Positions 20,451-31,741 are shown, counted from the stretch's first letter. The stretch: DNA of 64,000 nucleotides from Saccharomycopsis phalli (GCA_020342235.1 CP073212.1:2046001-2110000), one strand, 5' to 3'. The notes: generated from the letters alone by a model not told the origin. Made by a program: numbers and translations.

Positions 20451-23236
20451 AAAGATATGTATTCATTACTTGATTCCGAATCTCCACTGTTAATTACCAA
20501 ATCTGATCCCCGATATCGCTTATCCCCCCTTGAAGCTGAACGTATCATAGGGTCAGCTTCATCAGAACTAGAGGGGCCATCATCAGATGTACTATTCAGA
20601 TTTTCAAGACTATGTTTTATAATACGTTTCCGTGGTGTTCTCCCAGGACGACGATTAGTGTCACTAGAAAATTCTGATTCACTTCTTGATACTTGTGATC
20701 TTTCATCATCTGGCGTAGATGAAGTTTCACTGTCCCCAGAGTCGTTCTTTATACTCTCAATATCGTCACCAGATATATTTTCACCATGATCACTGATATC
20801 TGCTAAATTATCCTCATCAGCAGTAGTAGTACTTGAGATAGTATCAACACTGTCCTCAGTATCATTACTAGTTGGATCTTCTGCACCATGATCCATAATT
20901 TTCTCTGCTGTTGCATCGTCAGTCACACTATCATTTTCATTATTCACATCATCATTCTCACAGTTAACGTCATCATCTGGATCAATTCTCCCTGAAACCT
21001 TGTGTTCTCCTTTCTTCAACTTAGAACTAATTGATCGATCGCTATTAACTGGAACAGCTCCAATACCCTTGGCCGTTCCTCCAATACCCACAATTGGGTT
21101 TTCCGCAGATGCTTCTTGCGCCATAGACACAGCGGAATAATAGTAGCTACCCTCATCAAAACGAACATGCGTTGCAGTTACAATCATCCTCTTAGTCGGA
21201 TCAAACAACCTATAGGCCTTTCTTAAAGGTTCATATCCTAGCATAACACACTTAATTCCTGTGGCCGCAAACTTTCCAGCTCGGATATCTATAGGAATAT
21301 TGCCATAAGCAACACATCCAAATACTCGAAGAATAGATAAATCAGGTTTATTTCCAGTCCATCTAAGATATGGACTCTCTCCATCAATAGTTCTGGATGG
21401 ACTTCTATTAATGAGATAAACTGCAGTCAATACTGCTTCTGGCCAGAGTTCTACTGGCACATTACTCGCATGCATCATAGCTCTCGTCTTTTCTTGAATG
21501 GTCCTATGCATGCGCTCCGCCACTCCATTCTGATAGGAATGATAAGGAACTGTCAACTCATGACTAATTCCCTTTGTTATAAAGAACTGATGGAGAGCTT
21601 TATTCACAAACTCTCCTCCATTATCAGTTCGAACAATACCGGCACAAAACAGTAATCCTTTACTCTGAAACTGTCTTTCACTGTTGACAATAAACTGAAT
21701 CAATGCTTCTGTACTTTCTGATTTCTTCTTAAGGCATACCACATGAGTCCATTTAGTATAACCATCAACCACTGTTAGAAAATACTTGGATTCATTCACG
21801 GACTTATAATTAAATGGTCCACACACATCAACATGTAATAATTGGAGTGGTTGTATCGGCTGTGTAGTTCGCAGTTTTGGAATACTTACTGTAGTTTTAG
21901 TTACGGAACATTCACCACACATAGTGATATGATCGCTACTCTTCCAAAAACCATGTTCTTTATTAATACTTTCCATAACATTAGTACCAGGATGTCCTAA
22001 TCGCCGATGCCAAGTCTCAATATTATCTTCTGATTTGGCTTTAAAAGCAACACTTCCATTATCAGAATTCTGTATCCTGTAGAGTCCTGTATTCGGTTCT
22101 TTGACTGCAATTACTTGTTTTGTAACATAATCAATAGCCTTCTGTCCATCAAATAAAATTTTCGCCCCATTGTCAGTTGCTCGTGAAACTGACACAAGAT
22201 TAACTTCTCCACCTGGAGTATAATATGCATCCTTCAATTGTATAGTAGTTCCACCAAGCAAGTTCATACTGACTTTGCCTCTTGCCGTAATTGCCAACAG
22301 ACCCCCAATTCCTTTAATCCGATCATCATGGGTTTCCAAAGATTCAAATAACGCCTTGTTTGCCATAAAGTGTCTCGATGCCCCACTATCAAGATATGTG
22401 GGATACTTTTCCGCAACCCCATGGTATGCAAGCCATGAGTGATTGTTCTTCGATAATGCATGCTTCTCATCATCATCGGTTTCCTTAAGTACCTTCTTAC
22501 AATCCTTTTTCACATGTCCCTTTTTACCGCACTTAAAACAGGTCACCTGACGTCGTGCCTTCCGATGTCCTAGAAATGCCGAATGATTATTACCAGCCTG
22601 ATATTCACCATTCATTTTGCTAAAAAAATGCATAAAATTTGAAGTTTCCGCAGTAATGCCTCGATTATCATACCGGTCAATAAAGTTTTGGATAACATGT
22701 TCCGGAACTTGCTCTTGTCGAAGAATAAAGATTCCAATAATGCATGATTGCATTTCCTGACTAAAATTTGAAAAATAGTTCCGATGTCGTTCCATGGCAT
22801 ATTCAAATGGCGATAGTGTGCTTGAAGATGGCGATACAGTGGTTGTACCCTTTACTGCTTGAGCAAATGACATTGTCCCATACTCATCCTTGATTGTATG
22901 AAACCGTTCTCGTGCAGTCGAGCATTGAATTCTCTCAGTATATTGTGCAACCTTTTCAGTAACTCCCTTTCGTAATAATAACGCAATAATACCATCTAAT
23001 GCTGTCGCCGCATTATTGACCACTTCATTTGGTGATCCATCTGGTAATCCAAGGTCCCCATGGACAAGGTACTGAACAAGACCGAAGCCAATCAGATCGA
23101 GCTTGTAGATAAATAACTTTGCCCATCGAGCATAATTGGTAGCTCCTTGCAACTTTTCTGTTGGTTCAAAAGTTGCCTCGCTTCCAGGGTTACTCATAAC
23201 CTGTCGTAAGCTAGCGTTTCTCTCAATGGCTTCCAT
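20451..23236 (-). pseudogene. copia-B gag-protease-integrase, truncated
   Basis: An open frame runs from MEAIERNASLRQVM to the insertion point. Gag occupies residues 1-230, the zinc knuckle CFKCGKKGHVKKDC residues 233-246 and the protease site DSGAS residues 283-287. Integrase follows with the HHCC finger and the blocks HVDVCGPF, RTDNGGEF and NGVAERMHR, then an Asp/Glu/Ser-rich linker with many short repeats (DDDVNCENDDVNNEND). The frame then runs into antisense LTR sequence, which gives it a foreign tail and stop. No reverse transcriptase remains. This part looks unbroken apart from the truncation. Confidence 0.9.
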
Positions 23237-23558
23237 ATCTTACTATTGTAGATATTCTTATTCTTGTTACTATACTAGCTATTTCCTGTCCTATTTATAT
23301 TCTTTCTGAGATGCCTTCAGTTATCTTTATCTCATGACATCATTATTAGTATGACCTCATATTATTATCAGTTCACTATTAGTATGACCTGATAACTTTA
23401 TTAGATTGCTAATACTATGACCTCATACTCTTAATATACCATAAACAGTATGATATCATGGTACTGAAGGATTGCTATTTCTCAATACCAGCTTATTTAT
23501 CATGCATGATGTATATCACCATGCATCAACTCCTTCAATACTTTCAGCACTTTCAACA
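23202..23558 (-). repeat. copia-B 5' LTR, longer U3 variant (357 bp)
   Basis: On the minus strand the LTR runs from TGTTGAAAGTGCTG to AGCTTACGACA, with TATAAATAGGAC and the ATGGAAGCC start as in the copy at 15397. The U3 is unrelated over most of its length and contains repeated TATGACCTCATA-like blocks. Confidence 0.85.
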
Positions 23559-23616
23559 TATTCAGCATAATAAGTGTGTTAACGAGAGGTTCTGATTATT
23601 TCTCGTTACACAATTA
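23559..23616. other. 58-bp spacer with a hairpin
   Basis: TAACGAGA at 23580-23587 and TCTCGTTA at 23601-23608 form an 8-bp inverted repeat. These are gypsy-E LTR terminal motifs, so this may be the remnant of an older LTR. AATTA, the target duplication of the adjacent LTR, occupies 23612-23616. Confidence 0.4.
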
Positions 23617-23999
23617 TGTAACGATAAAATCCTGGTGGTATCGTTACAATCACTTATAAATTAGCTAATTAACAATATGAAGTATTGTTAACTACAAGAT
23701 ATAAGTTGTATAGTTATCTCAGATTGTATCTCTAAGTTACTTGATGATTTATTAGCTATTTCCTTCTGTATTTATATTATTCCAGAGACAGGGTTACTTC
23801 CTTCAATAAGGTTTGCCTTATATCCTCTTTCGGGATTCTTCCTGACTCGTCTCAGTACACGGCAGTGTTTTGACTTCCTTTCTCGTCACCATAGGCATCA
23901 TCCCTTATCCGCACGCTGGCATGTGATGCTCACGTGTCATACCATGTGACCAACACGTGTGATACACGTGTCTAGTGTAAACGATATTTTGTCGTTACA
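23617..23999 (-). mobile_element. solo gypsy-E LTR upstream of tRNA-Ala
   Basis: A 383-bp repeat with ends TGTAACGATAAAAT and ATTTTGTCGTTACA is flanked by a perfect 5-bp duplication AATTA (23612-23616 and 24000-24004). A TATAAATA box reads on the minus strand near 23775. The start TGTAACGA and several CACGTG motifs link it to the gypsy-E LTRs at 10285 and 689. It lies 13 nt from the mature 5' end of tRNA-Ala. Confidence 0.88.
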
Positions 24000-24012
24000 A
24001 ATTACAAATATT

Positions 24013-24085
24013 GGGCGTGTGGCGTAGTTGGTAGCGCGCTCCCTTAGCATGGGAGAGGTCTTGGGTTCGATTCCCAACTCGTCCA
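24013..24085 (+). tRNA. tRNA-Ala(AGC)
   Basis: The 73-nt cloverleaf is nearly that of Saccharomyces tRNA-Ala: acceptor GGGCGTG with CTCGTCC, D arm GGCGTAGTTGGTAGCGCGC, anticodon stem CTCCC/GGGAG around TTAGCAT with anticodon AGC, T arm TTGGG-TTCGATT-CCCAA, discriminator A. No intron. It is duplicated at 53839-53911 as part of the 29.8-kb repeat. Confidence 0.96.
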
Positions 24086-24093
24086 TTGATTAA

Positions 24094-24099
24094 TTTTTT
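24094..24099 (+). terminator. Pol III terminator of tRNA-Ala
   Basis: A T6 run lies 8 nt after the tRNA 3' end. The 55 bp between it and the next LTR show nothing else. Confidence 0.85.
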
Positions 24100-24154
24100 A
24101 ACATACTAAATAGAATGGACGTTGTGGAGTGTCGTAATCTAACCTTTATGTTAA

Positions 24155-24380
24155 TGTTGTGATTTGGAAAGTCTTTCTTTAGCTGACATCGTTGATAAAC
24201 TGTTTGTATTAACTTATTTATCTTATTGGTAAACTACTTACTTAATGTGGGCACATTGCCTCTTATTTATAGTACTCTGATTAACTGCCGCGTGTTGTAA
24301 TGCCGTTTAGCCAATGCCGTTTAGCCAATGCCGTTTATGCGGACTTGTCTATGCAGCCTCGGATTTTAATCATCACAACA
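24155..24380 (-). repeat. copia-A LTR, A'' variant (226 bp)
   Basis: It has copia-A ends but starts TGTTGTGATTTGG on the plus strand, so the coded start reads MSAKERLSKSQ. Its U3 mixes CAATGCCGTTTAGC repeats with the GCAGCCTCGG end of the A' type. The flanks GTTAA and GGTTG do not match, which indicates recombination. The left part of the copia-B LTR that should continue at 24381 is missing. Confidence 0.88.
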
Positions 24381-24392
24381 GGTTGCTAATAC
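24381..24392 (-). repeat. copia-B LTR piece left of inserted copia-A
   Basis: GGTTGCTAATAC matches the inside of the copia-B LTR at 23202-23558 (GATTGCTAATAC there). It continues at 29985 on the other side of the inserted element, with AATAC duplicated. Confidence 0.8.
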
Positions 24393-24703
24393 TGTTGTAA
24401 TTTGGAAAGTCTTTCTTTAGCTGACATCTTTGATAAACTGTTTGTATTAACTTATTTATCTTATAGGTAAACTACTTACTTATTGTGGGCACATTGCCTC
24501 TTATTTATAGTCCTCTTATAAGCTACGGCGTGTCGTAATGCCGCTTAACTAATGCCATTTAGCTACGGCGTATTGTAATGCCGTTTAGCTAATGCTGTTT
24601 AGCTAATGCCGTTTAACCAATGCCGATAGCTAATGCCGTTTAGCTAATGCCGTTTAACCAATGCCGATAGCTAATGCCGTCTCGGATTTTAATCATCACA
24701 ACA
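24393..24703 (-). repeat. 3' LTR (311 bp)
   Basis: The LTR lies between TGTTGTAATTTGG and CATCACAACA and contains two 41-bp U3 units in tandem (each with AACCAATGCCGATAGCTAAT). The counterpart at 54219-54488 has one unit fewer. Confidence 0.93.
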
Positions 24704-24714
24704 CCCTCCCATAA

Positions 24715-27700
24715 TTAAAATTTCCTCATACCACTCAGCATCCGAAGTTTTTGAAATTGCTCTCTTGATAATCCCTTGGTAAGCATATCAGCTAGCATCT
24801 TGTCAGTAGTTAGGTGTCGTAGTTCAATGTTGCCATTTTTCACATGATGCCTGATAAAGTGATGCTTGATATCAATATGTTTAGTTCGATCATGTGACAC
24901 TGGGTTTTTAGCAATATTAACGCAGCTCACATTGTCATCATGAACTATCAATTTTGCCAAGGGGATACCAAGTTCTGCAAACACCTGCTGTAACCATAGA
25001 GCATCTTTAATACCGTCAGTTAATGCCATGTATTCGGCTTCTGCTGTCGACAAAGCAATAGTCGACTGTTTTCTAGATCTCCAAGTAATAGCACCACCGC
25101 TATACCTAAACATGAAACCAGTAGTTGACTTTCTTTCCGTCTTATCAGTAGCCCAGTCAGCATCACAATATCCCAAAAGATAATTCCCATGATCCTTTCT
25201 GGAATAAACAATTTTCATATCCTCTGTTGCCTTCAAATATCTAAGAACACGCTTCGCAGCAACCCAATGCTTTTCCTTTGGAGATTGTAAATATCTTGAT
25301 AACACACCAACAATATAAGCAATATCAAACCGGACCGTATTAACAGCAAAAAGTAATTTACCAACCAAGGATCGATACATTGTGGCATCCCAGTCCTTTG
25401 AGTCATCAGTTATAGTTAGATCCTGATTAGGATCCGCTGGTGTGTAGATAGGATTGCAATCTACCATCTGATACTCCTTTAGCATCAGGTGAACATAATC
25501 ATGAAGAGAAAGCAGTATTGAGGCCTTATCTTGACTAATGTTCATTCCAAGAAACTTGCTAGCAACTCCTAGGTTTTTCATCTTAAAGTGCAGCATCAAT
25601 TGAGCTTTAACCTTATCAATTTCAGTCTGATTATTTCCAGCAATGAGAAGATCGTCGACATAAAGTGCGACCATAATAAACAAATTCCCATTTTTCTTAG
25701 AATACAAACAATACTCCGCAGAGTTTTGCTTAAAACCAATCACATGTAACACTTCATTGATTTTGTCATTCCAAACCATTGGAGCTTGCTTCAAACCATA
25801 AATCGACTTATTAAGCTTAAGAACATGATCTTCTTTTCCTTTGACCACAAAACCTTCAGGTTGAATCATGTAAAGGTCTTCCCTTAAATCACCATTGAGA
25901 AAAGCCGTTTTCACATCCATCTGATGAATAGTAAGTCTATATCTTGCAGCAATGGACAACATGATTCGAATAGAAGCATACCTAATGACAGGCGCAAAAG
26001 TTTCCACATAATCAAGTCCTTTAATCTGAGTAAAACCTCTAGCCACAAGTCGTGCCTTGTGTTGACCATCACTCTTAATTGTAAAAACCCAACGGCAAGT
26101 AATAGGTCGACGACCTTGCTTAGGTGGAACTAACAGAAAGGTCTGATTCTCATAGTGGGCTTCCATTTCCTTTTGAATAGCATCTTTCCATAAGTAAGCA
26201 TCATCAGAAGTAACAGCTTGATCAAATGTCATAGGTACATTCTCAAGAGAATGCTTAGCAGCCATAAAACAAGTAGCAGGATAATTCACACCATTCGTAT
26301 TCATATCGGATTCATCTGTGTCATCTGAGAGTGGCGTCTTAACAGATGTCAGGACACCATCATTAGAAGAACCATTTGTGACAATATCAGAGACACGAGG
26401 CTTCTTATCCCTCCCTGAAGACGAACGGTGGGTAGTAGGATCATGTTCGTCAGAACTAAGCGGACCAGGAAAAAGTGGCTTAGGTTGGGAGCCTTTGTGA
26501 CGGATAAGACGCTTTTGCGGCAAAGCAGAAGGTGGAGGCGGAGGCGGCGAAGGCGGCAGAGGAGGACCAGCTGAAGTAGATGCACCTTCCAGATATCTGA
26601 GATCAGAATCCGGGATTTTAGTATGTGAAATCTTCAGCTTTCCGTAGTACTTATAGATAATCTCATTTTGAGGTGTCTTTGGAAGATTAACAAAAGTAGT
26701 CGGAGGTATATCACCACAAAACGGGTTATAGTTGGGATCATAGCGCTTAACCCTTGGATATGGGATAGGCCGCTTGTCTGACGGAGACCGATCATACTTG
26801 AAGAGATTGTGAGATGAACTGGAGTTCTTATAATCAATGGGATTGGTATAAGGAACTTCTTGTGCTTGAGGAGTAGCAGGACGAGACAGTGATGTTTGTT
26901 GGGCAACATGATTGTCCAGCGACAGTGAAGCATCAGACTCCGCAGAAGTAGATTGTGATACATATTTCACAACCTGAAGTTGGGGTGATCCCGAAGTACT
27001 ACCTGCAACCAGGTCAGTAGTTCCAGGGATATATTCCAACCGTCTGGGGTCAGATATCTCTGAGTCACTGATCTCATCCGCATGAGACTCAGGCTCTTCT
27101 GGCGTGTGCAGAAATCCAGGGTACGTGATGGCTTCACGACTTGGTTGAGGATCATCAAGGACAAGATGATTCTCATTAGAACCATTAGGATTACTCACAT
27201 CAATCAGATCAATAGTAGAGGACAGGTTAATTTCAGCATCTGAAGCATCAGCGATAGTTAGTTCATTTGACTTGGATGAACCAGAAACACTAATTCATTT
27301 CCAATTTCGCGAGCAGCAGTGCGAATTAAGGCAGTATTATGATCCCTTAAGTAACCAAGCTCAGATCCAGTATCTTCAGCCAACTCAGACGCATTACCGT
27401 ATGCATCTGATTTAGATACTGTATCATTATCGTCCACTATCAACGAGGTGTCCAGAGGGTCAAGCTCGGATTCAACTGTCAATTCATCTCTAGTCATAGA
27501 AATAGCTGGCTGAGAATTCATAGGTAGAGAATGAATCCCTCCAATCTTTGGATTGCCAACCCCAGAAATTTGAGGAGGATTGATTGTGCTAGTCAGCGCC
27601 AGAGACACAGTTGGATAAAAAAATTTATCCTCCTCAAAAATTGCTTGAGCAGCGCAAATAACCTTATTTGTTCTGGGGTCATAGAGTCGATATGCTTTTC

Positions 27701-29708
27701 GTTGCAATTCATAGCCAATCATGACACAAGGAGAGGCTTTAGCATCGAGCTTTCCTTGACGGAGGGCCTTAGGAATAATAGCATAAGCAACACATCCAAA
27801 TTCTCGGAGAAATTTGTAGTTGAAAGAGCGACCATACCATCGTTTGTATGGGACATCAAAATCAATAGAGCGTGATGGCGTACAATTAGCCAAAAAAACA
27901 GCAGTATTGATTGCTTCAGGCCAAAGTTGAGCTGGAACATTGGTATGAAGCATAAGAGCGCGGGCTTTATCTTGAAGTGTACGGTTCATTCGTTCGGCAA
28001 CGCCATTTTGATACGAATGATGGGGAACCGTGGTTTCGTGAGAGATGCCACGCTTGGTGAGGAAGTTAGTCAATTCCTCACTCACAAACTCACCTCCATT
28101 ATCTGTACGGAGAGTACCAACGCAGTAAGTCAATCCTTTACTGCGGAACATTGTTTCAGAGGTATTAATAAAATTAATGATACCTTGAGTGCATCCAGAT
28201 TTCTTATTGAGGCAAACAACAGTGGTCCATTTTGTATAGCCGTCAATAATAGTCAAGAAATACCGAGATGCATCGTAGGATCCGTAGTTAAATGGCCCAC
28301 AAAGATCCGCATGGACTAACTCAAGTGGCTGAGAAGGATTGGTGGTCCGTTCTTTAGGAGTAGAGTCAACAGTTTTACCAGTAATACATCCGGTACAACT
28401 CAGTAAACTCTGACCAGCCTTCCAGAGTGGATGGATCTTAACAAGCGAGGCCATAACAGAAGCGCTAGGGTGGCCAAGTCTTCTATGCCAGCGATCAATA
28501 TCACGGCCAGAGGACACAGCCTTGTAAGCAATCTGCTTCGGAATCACAGTAGAAGGTTCACATGAAACAGTGTAAAGGTTTGAAAGTGGATCTCGATGAG
28601 CAAACATTTTCTTGGTGGAGCGGATAGTGGCACCTTGATGATTGAAGAGAAACTCTAACTTATGATTAGAAGCTTTTCCAACCGAGATAAGGTTAGCAAT
28701 ACCGTTAGGAGTGTAACCAACATCATGTAGAATAAAAGGTCCAGCTGAAGTAGAAATCCGAACTGTACCTTTCCCAACAATTGCAAGGTTTCCAGCAACA
28801 CCCAGAATAGAGCCATTCTCTGGAATCATGTCTTGAAAGAAACGAATGTCAGAAAAGAAATGTCCACTGGCACCAGTATCAAGAAATGTTGGTATCAGTA
28901 ACAGATGTCCAAGGAAGGAATAAGCCAACATACCTTGAGGAGACTCCTCATCATATGGTTGTTGCTTATCCTTCTTTTTACCTTTGCGACGAGGTTTGGA
29001 CGTCTTCTTAGACAGAGAATCGTGTCCCAAAAGTGCAAGACTGTTCAGACGAACATACTCATGCGATCCAGTTATCTCATGCAAGACCTGATACAGAAGA
29101 GTATTAGTAGTAATCCCCTTGTGTTCAAGCTCTTTAATGACGCTTGAGATAACCGGATATGGCACACCAAGTTGCATCATGTTATCCAAAGTCCATAATG
29201 CAATGATTGCCTCCTTAGTCAATTGCTGCCTAACCAACAAATTTTTGCGTTGAAGCATTGCCCTGATGTCAACAAACTCAGTGGGCCTAGTAGCCTCTTC
29301 CAGAATCCCAGCGCTAGTGAGAGCCACTGGGAGTGGAAGAGTACCATACTTCTCTTGAAGAAACAAAAATTGATTTCTAGCAGTCAGACGTGAGTGCGTG
29401 GAGCGAATAATTCCGCGAATCTCTTGGCTAATACTTGCCTTGAGAACAATACCAAACACGCTATCCAATTGTTCAATAAAGAAAGCAGAAGAAATGTCCG
29501 AGATATCGTCCAGTTCGATGCTCAGAGTTCCATTTTCGGCGTATTGAAGTAAGCCGACCCCGAAGCCAAAAAGAAAGTCCTCGAGTTCCTTCATCCAAAC
29601 ATGATAAGTCTCTGGACCAGTCAATGTTAATTCAGAGGGGAACTGCAGGACGCTTGCAGGATGCATCATAACCTGTTGTAATTTGGAAAGTCTTTCTTTA
29701 GCTGACAT
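24715..29708 (-). pseudogene. copia-A gag-pol, nearly whole
   Basis: Coding sequence from MSAKERLSKLQQ to the terminal MLSGMRKF collinear with the 1661-codon gag-pol at 32001-36986 and with all domains: gag, basic segment, protease DTGAS, integrase, linker, YVDD reverse transcriptase, RNase H. About one break. Allele marks include KKKDKQQPYDEESPQ in the basic segment and a proline stretch interrupted by Leu and Ser. Confidence 0.92.
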
Positions 29709-29984
29709 CTTTGATAAACTGTTTGTATTAACTTATTTATCTTATAGGTAAACTACTTACTTATTGTGGGCACATTGCCTCTTATTTATAGTCCTCTTAT
29801 AAGCTACGGCGTGTCGTAATGCCGCTTAACTAATGCCATTTAGCTACGGCGTATTGTAATGCCGTTTAGCTAATGCTGTTTAGCTAATGCCGTTTAACCA
29901 ATGCCGATAGCTAATGCCGTTTAGCTAATGCCGTTTAACCAATGCCGATAGCTAATGCCGTCTCGGATTTTAATCATCACAACA
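29674..29984 (-). repeat. 5' LTR (311 bp)
   Basis: Matches the 3' LTR at 24393 as far as can be seen. It carries TATAAATA and the gag ATG at 29708. TCATAACC at 29666-29673 is the primer site. Confidence 0.93.
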
Positions 29985-29989
29985 AATAC

Positions 29990-30123
29990 TATGACCTCAT
30001 ACTCTTAATATACCATTAACAGTATGATATCATAGTACTGAAAGATTGCGATCTCTTAGTACAAACATATTTATCATGCATGATGTATTTCAACATGCAT
30101 TAGCTCCTTCAACACTTTCAACA
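29990..30123 (-). repeat. copia-B LTR piece right of inserted copia-A
   Basis: This is the rest of the copia-B LTR interrupted at 24392: it has the same TATGACCTCATACTC block, the CATGCATGATGTAT block and the CTTTCAACA end as 23202-23558, with more substitutions. It is a fragment of an older insertion next to or in the copia-C LTR. Confidence 0.85.
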
Positions 30124-30729
30124 TGGAGTAGAGTGGTTTTTTCGTATTGATACAAATATCCCAGTATTCATAAATTATCGTGATTTGGTTGCAACCAGAT
30201 GGAGCAGTATTACCCTACCTATAATGCCTTATAAGACGGATTTACTGCCTCCAAAATATTTAGTTCAAAATAAATATAGTATACGTTTGTAAGATAGCTC
30301 GGTGTTGTAATTTGGAAAGTCTTTCTTTAGCTGACATCTTTGATAAACTGTTTGTATTAACTTATTTATCTTATAGGTAAACTACTTACTTATTGTGGGC
30401 ACATTGCCTCTTATTTATAGTCCTCTTATAAGCTACGGCGTGTCGTAATGCCGCTTAACTAATGCCATTTAGCTACGGCGTATTGTAATGCCGTTTAGCT
30501 AATGCCGTTTAGCTAATGCCATTTAGCTACGGCCTATTGTAATGCCATTTAGCTAATGCCATTTAGCTAATGCCGTTTAGCTAATGCCGTCTCGGATTTT
30601 AATCATCACAACACCCGGCACTATCAATAATACCTCGTATCTTACTGAGCTCACTACTACTACTTATTATTTATTTATTACTATTAGTGCAAGGTCCCCA
30701 TCAGAGAAGAGACAACACTAAGTACGTCA
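30124..30729 (+). repeat. copia-C LTR interrupted by a solo LTR A
   Basis: From about 30260 it is collinear with the copia-C LTR at 786-1117: TTCAAAATAAATATAGTATA, then, after the inserted LTR, CCCGGCACTATC, the GAGCTCACTACTACTAC block and the end CTAAGTACGTCA at 30729. The part before 30260 does not match, so it is a different U3 or another sequence. Copia-C gag-protease lies downstream in the same orientation. Confidence 0.7.
30303..30613 (-). mobile_element. solo LTR of copia-A in copia-C LTR
   Basis: A 311-bp LTR with normal ends. The flanks CTCGG (30298-30302) and CCCGG (30614-30618) are a 5-bp duplication with one substitution; the uninterrupted LTR at 786-1117 has CCCGG there. Confidence 0.92.
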
Positions 30730-30851
30730 GTCGACGCTTTCACTTACTATTATTTCATAGGTAATGTACTGCTTCGATGTGCGTAGATCATCAACAACCC
30801 ATTTCTCCATTTGTGGATTCATTTTGCGACGACATCTTAATTATAGCATTC
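30730..30851. other. 122-bp stretch after copia-C LTR
   Basis: This sequence would be the copia-C leader if the LTR is its 5' LTR. I see no convincing primer site. It is cut by the next LTR at 30852. Confidence 0.4.
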
Positions 30852-31089
30852 TGTTGTGATGATTAATATCCGAGGCTGCATAAACGAGTCTACCTAAACG
30901 AGTTTCACTTAAACGAGGTTACTTAAACGAGTTTCACTTAGACGCAGTATCCGCGGTAGCTAATCAGAGGACTATAAATAAGAGGCAATGTGCCCACAAT
31001 AAGCAAGTAGTTTACCAATAAGATAAATAAGTTAATACAAACAGTTTATCAACGATGTCAGCTAAAGAAAGACTTTCCAAATCACAACA
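30852..31089 (+). repeat. copia-A LTR, A''/A' mixed variant (238 bp)
   Basis: The LTR runs from TGTTGTGATGATTAATATCC to CCAAATCACAACA, with a short CGAGTTTCACTTAAA-type U3 array and a TATAAATA box. The flanks CATTC and TGTGC do not match. Its coding start MSAKERLSKSQH opens directly into copia-C gag. Confidence 0.88.
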
Positions 31090-31741
31090 TGTGCAAGTCC
31101 GAGCTGGAAAACTGATGCAACTTGATCAAATCTACCAGGAATTGCAATACGAGAGAAAATTTGATCTTGAAAGAGAATTTGAAAGGTATGTGGAAATTTT
31201 CGAAGAAGCGAGAAAGAAACGAGAGACAGCCGGGAACTTCCTTTTAGCGCGGGATATAGCAATATTATACCAGCGTGATTGTGATACAGTATATCAGGCT
31301 CTCAACAACACTCCCGCTGATGAATACATAACACTATTGGACGCAGTACGAAGATCACACAACAACCGAAAAATTGCGGGAAAAGAAATTCTGGATATCA
31401 TCATGGAAGGAGGTTGCGTGGCCAAAGCTGATATCATAAGTAGGGTCAGAAATAACCCGTCATTTAACTTGTGGAACCCATTACAATTTGGAAAAAGATA
31501 CGACAACAAACCAACGAAGCACGAGGTATACGCGAATCATGTCAAAACTGAGGGACAAACAAAACTGGATCCGAATAATATAGTACTTGATACAGGTGCA
31601 ACTGCATCGGTGGTAGACAAGAAATTTTTTAATACACAAGATGCGTATGAAAGTAGAGAGACCCAGATGATCACCTTACATCTACCTTTCGGCAAACCAA
31701 ACATCCAAAAACGGGCTGAAATAGGGAATTTTCTGTTGTAA
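31055..31741 (+). CDS. LTR-started fused frame: 12 codons of copia-A on copia-C gag-protease
   Basis: The ATG and first 12 codons (MSAKERLSKSQH) come from the copia-A LTR. From codon 13 the frame is copia-C: a gag-like, charged helical segment (ERKFDLEREFERYVEIFEEA), a short C-terminal gag part, then the retropepsin site VLDTGATASVVD near residue 181. It ends just inside the antisense LTR of the next copia-A. Since the LTR has a TATA box about 70 bp upstream, transcription is possible; nothing shows that it is made. An accident of insertion is the simplest reading. Confidence 0.6.
   Translation: MSAKERLSKSQHVQVRAGKLMQLDQIYQELQYERKFDLEREFERYVEIFEEARKKRETAGNFLLARDIAILYQRDCDTVYQALNNTPADEYITLLDAVRRSHNNRKIAGKEILDIIMEGGCVAKADIISRVRNNPSFNLWNPLQFGKRYDNKPTKHEVYANHVKTEGQTKLDPNNIVLDTGATASVVDKKFFNTQDAYESRETQMITLHLPFGKPNIQKRAEIGNFLL
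31090..31733 (+). pseudogene. copia-C gag and protease fragment
   Basis: The segment between two copia-A LTRs encodes the copia-C gag C-terminal region and the protease with DTGAT. Its right edge TTTTC (31729-31733) is the copia-A target site. The other half of that target site is at 39390-39394 in inverted orientation, next to the copia-C integrase. Incomplete piece. Confidence 0.85.

Larger units (their letters stand above)
20451..23558 (-). mobile_element. copia-B element, 5' part (second copy)
   Basis: The element reads on the minus strand: 5' LTR (23202-23558), primer site TCATAACC at 23194-23201, gag, protease and integrase, then cut off by the copia-A LTR at 20450. The right flank is TATTC and the left AAAGA. 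The reverse transcriptase half is not in this part of the window. Its LTR shares R and U5 with the copy at 10441 but has a different U3. Confidence 0.9.
24393..29984 (-). mobile_element. copia-A element nested in a copia-B LTR
   Basis: The element is 5592 bp with two 311-bp LTRs that look identical by eye and a perfect target duplication AATAC (24388-24392 and 29985-29989). Primer site and polypurine tract are present next to the LTRs. It looks nearly whole with about one break in the coding region. Identical LTRs mean a recent insertion. A copy with the same insertion site is at 54219-59767. Confidence 0.95.

Noticed and set aside
23577-23610. A small hairpin element upstream of tRNA-Ala
   Set aside because: Its ends are gypsy-E LTR-like and there is no target duplication, so an LTR remnant is likelier than a separate mobile element.
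31055-31741. A host gene with a DTGAT aspartic protease site
   Set aside because: The upstream part is a copia-A LTR and the rest fits copia-C gag-protease; the target site at its edge pairs with the copia-C integrase piece.
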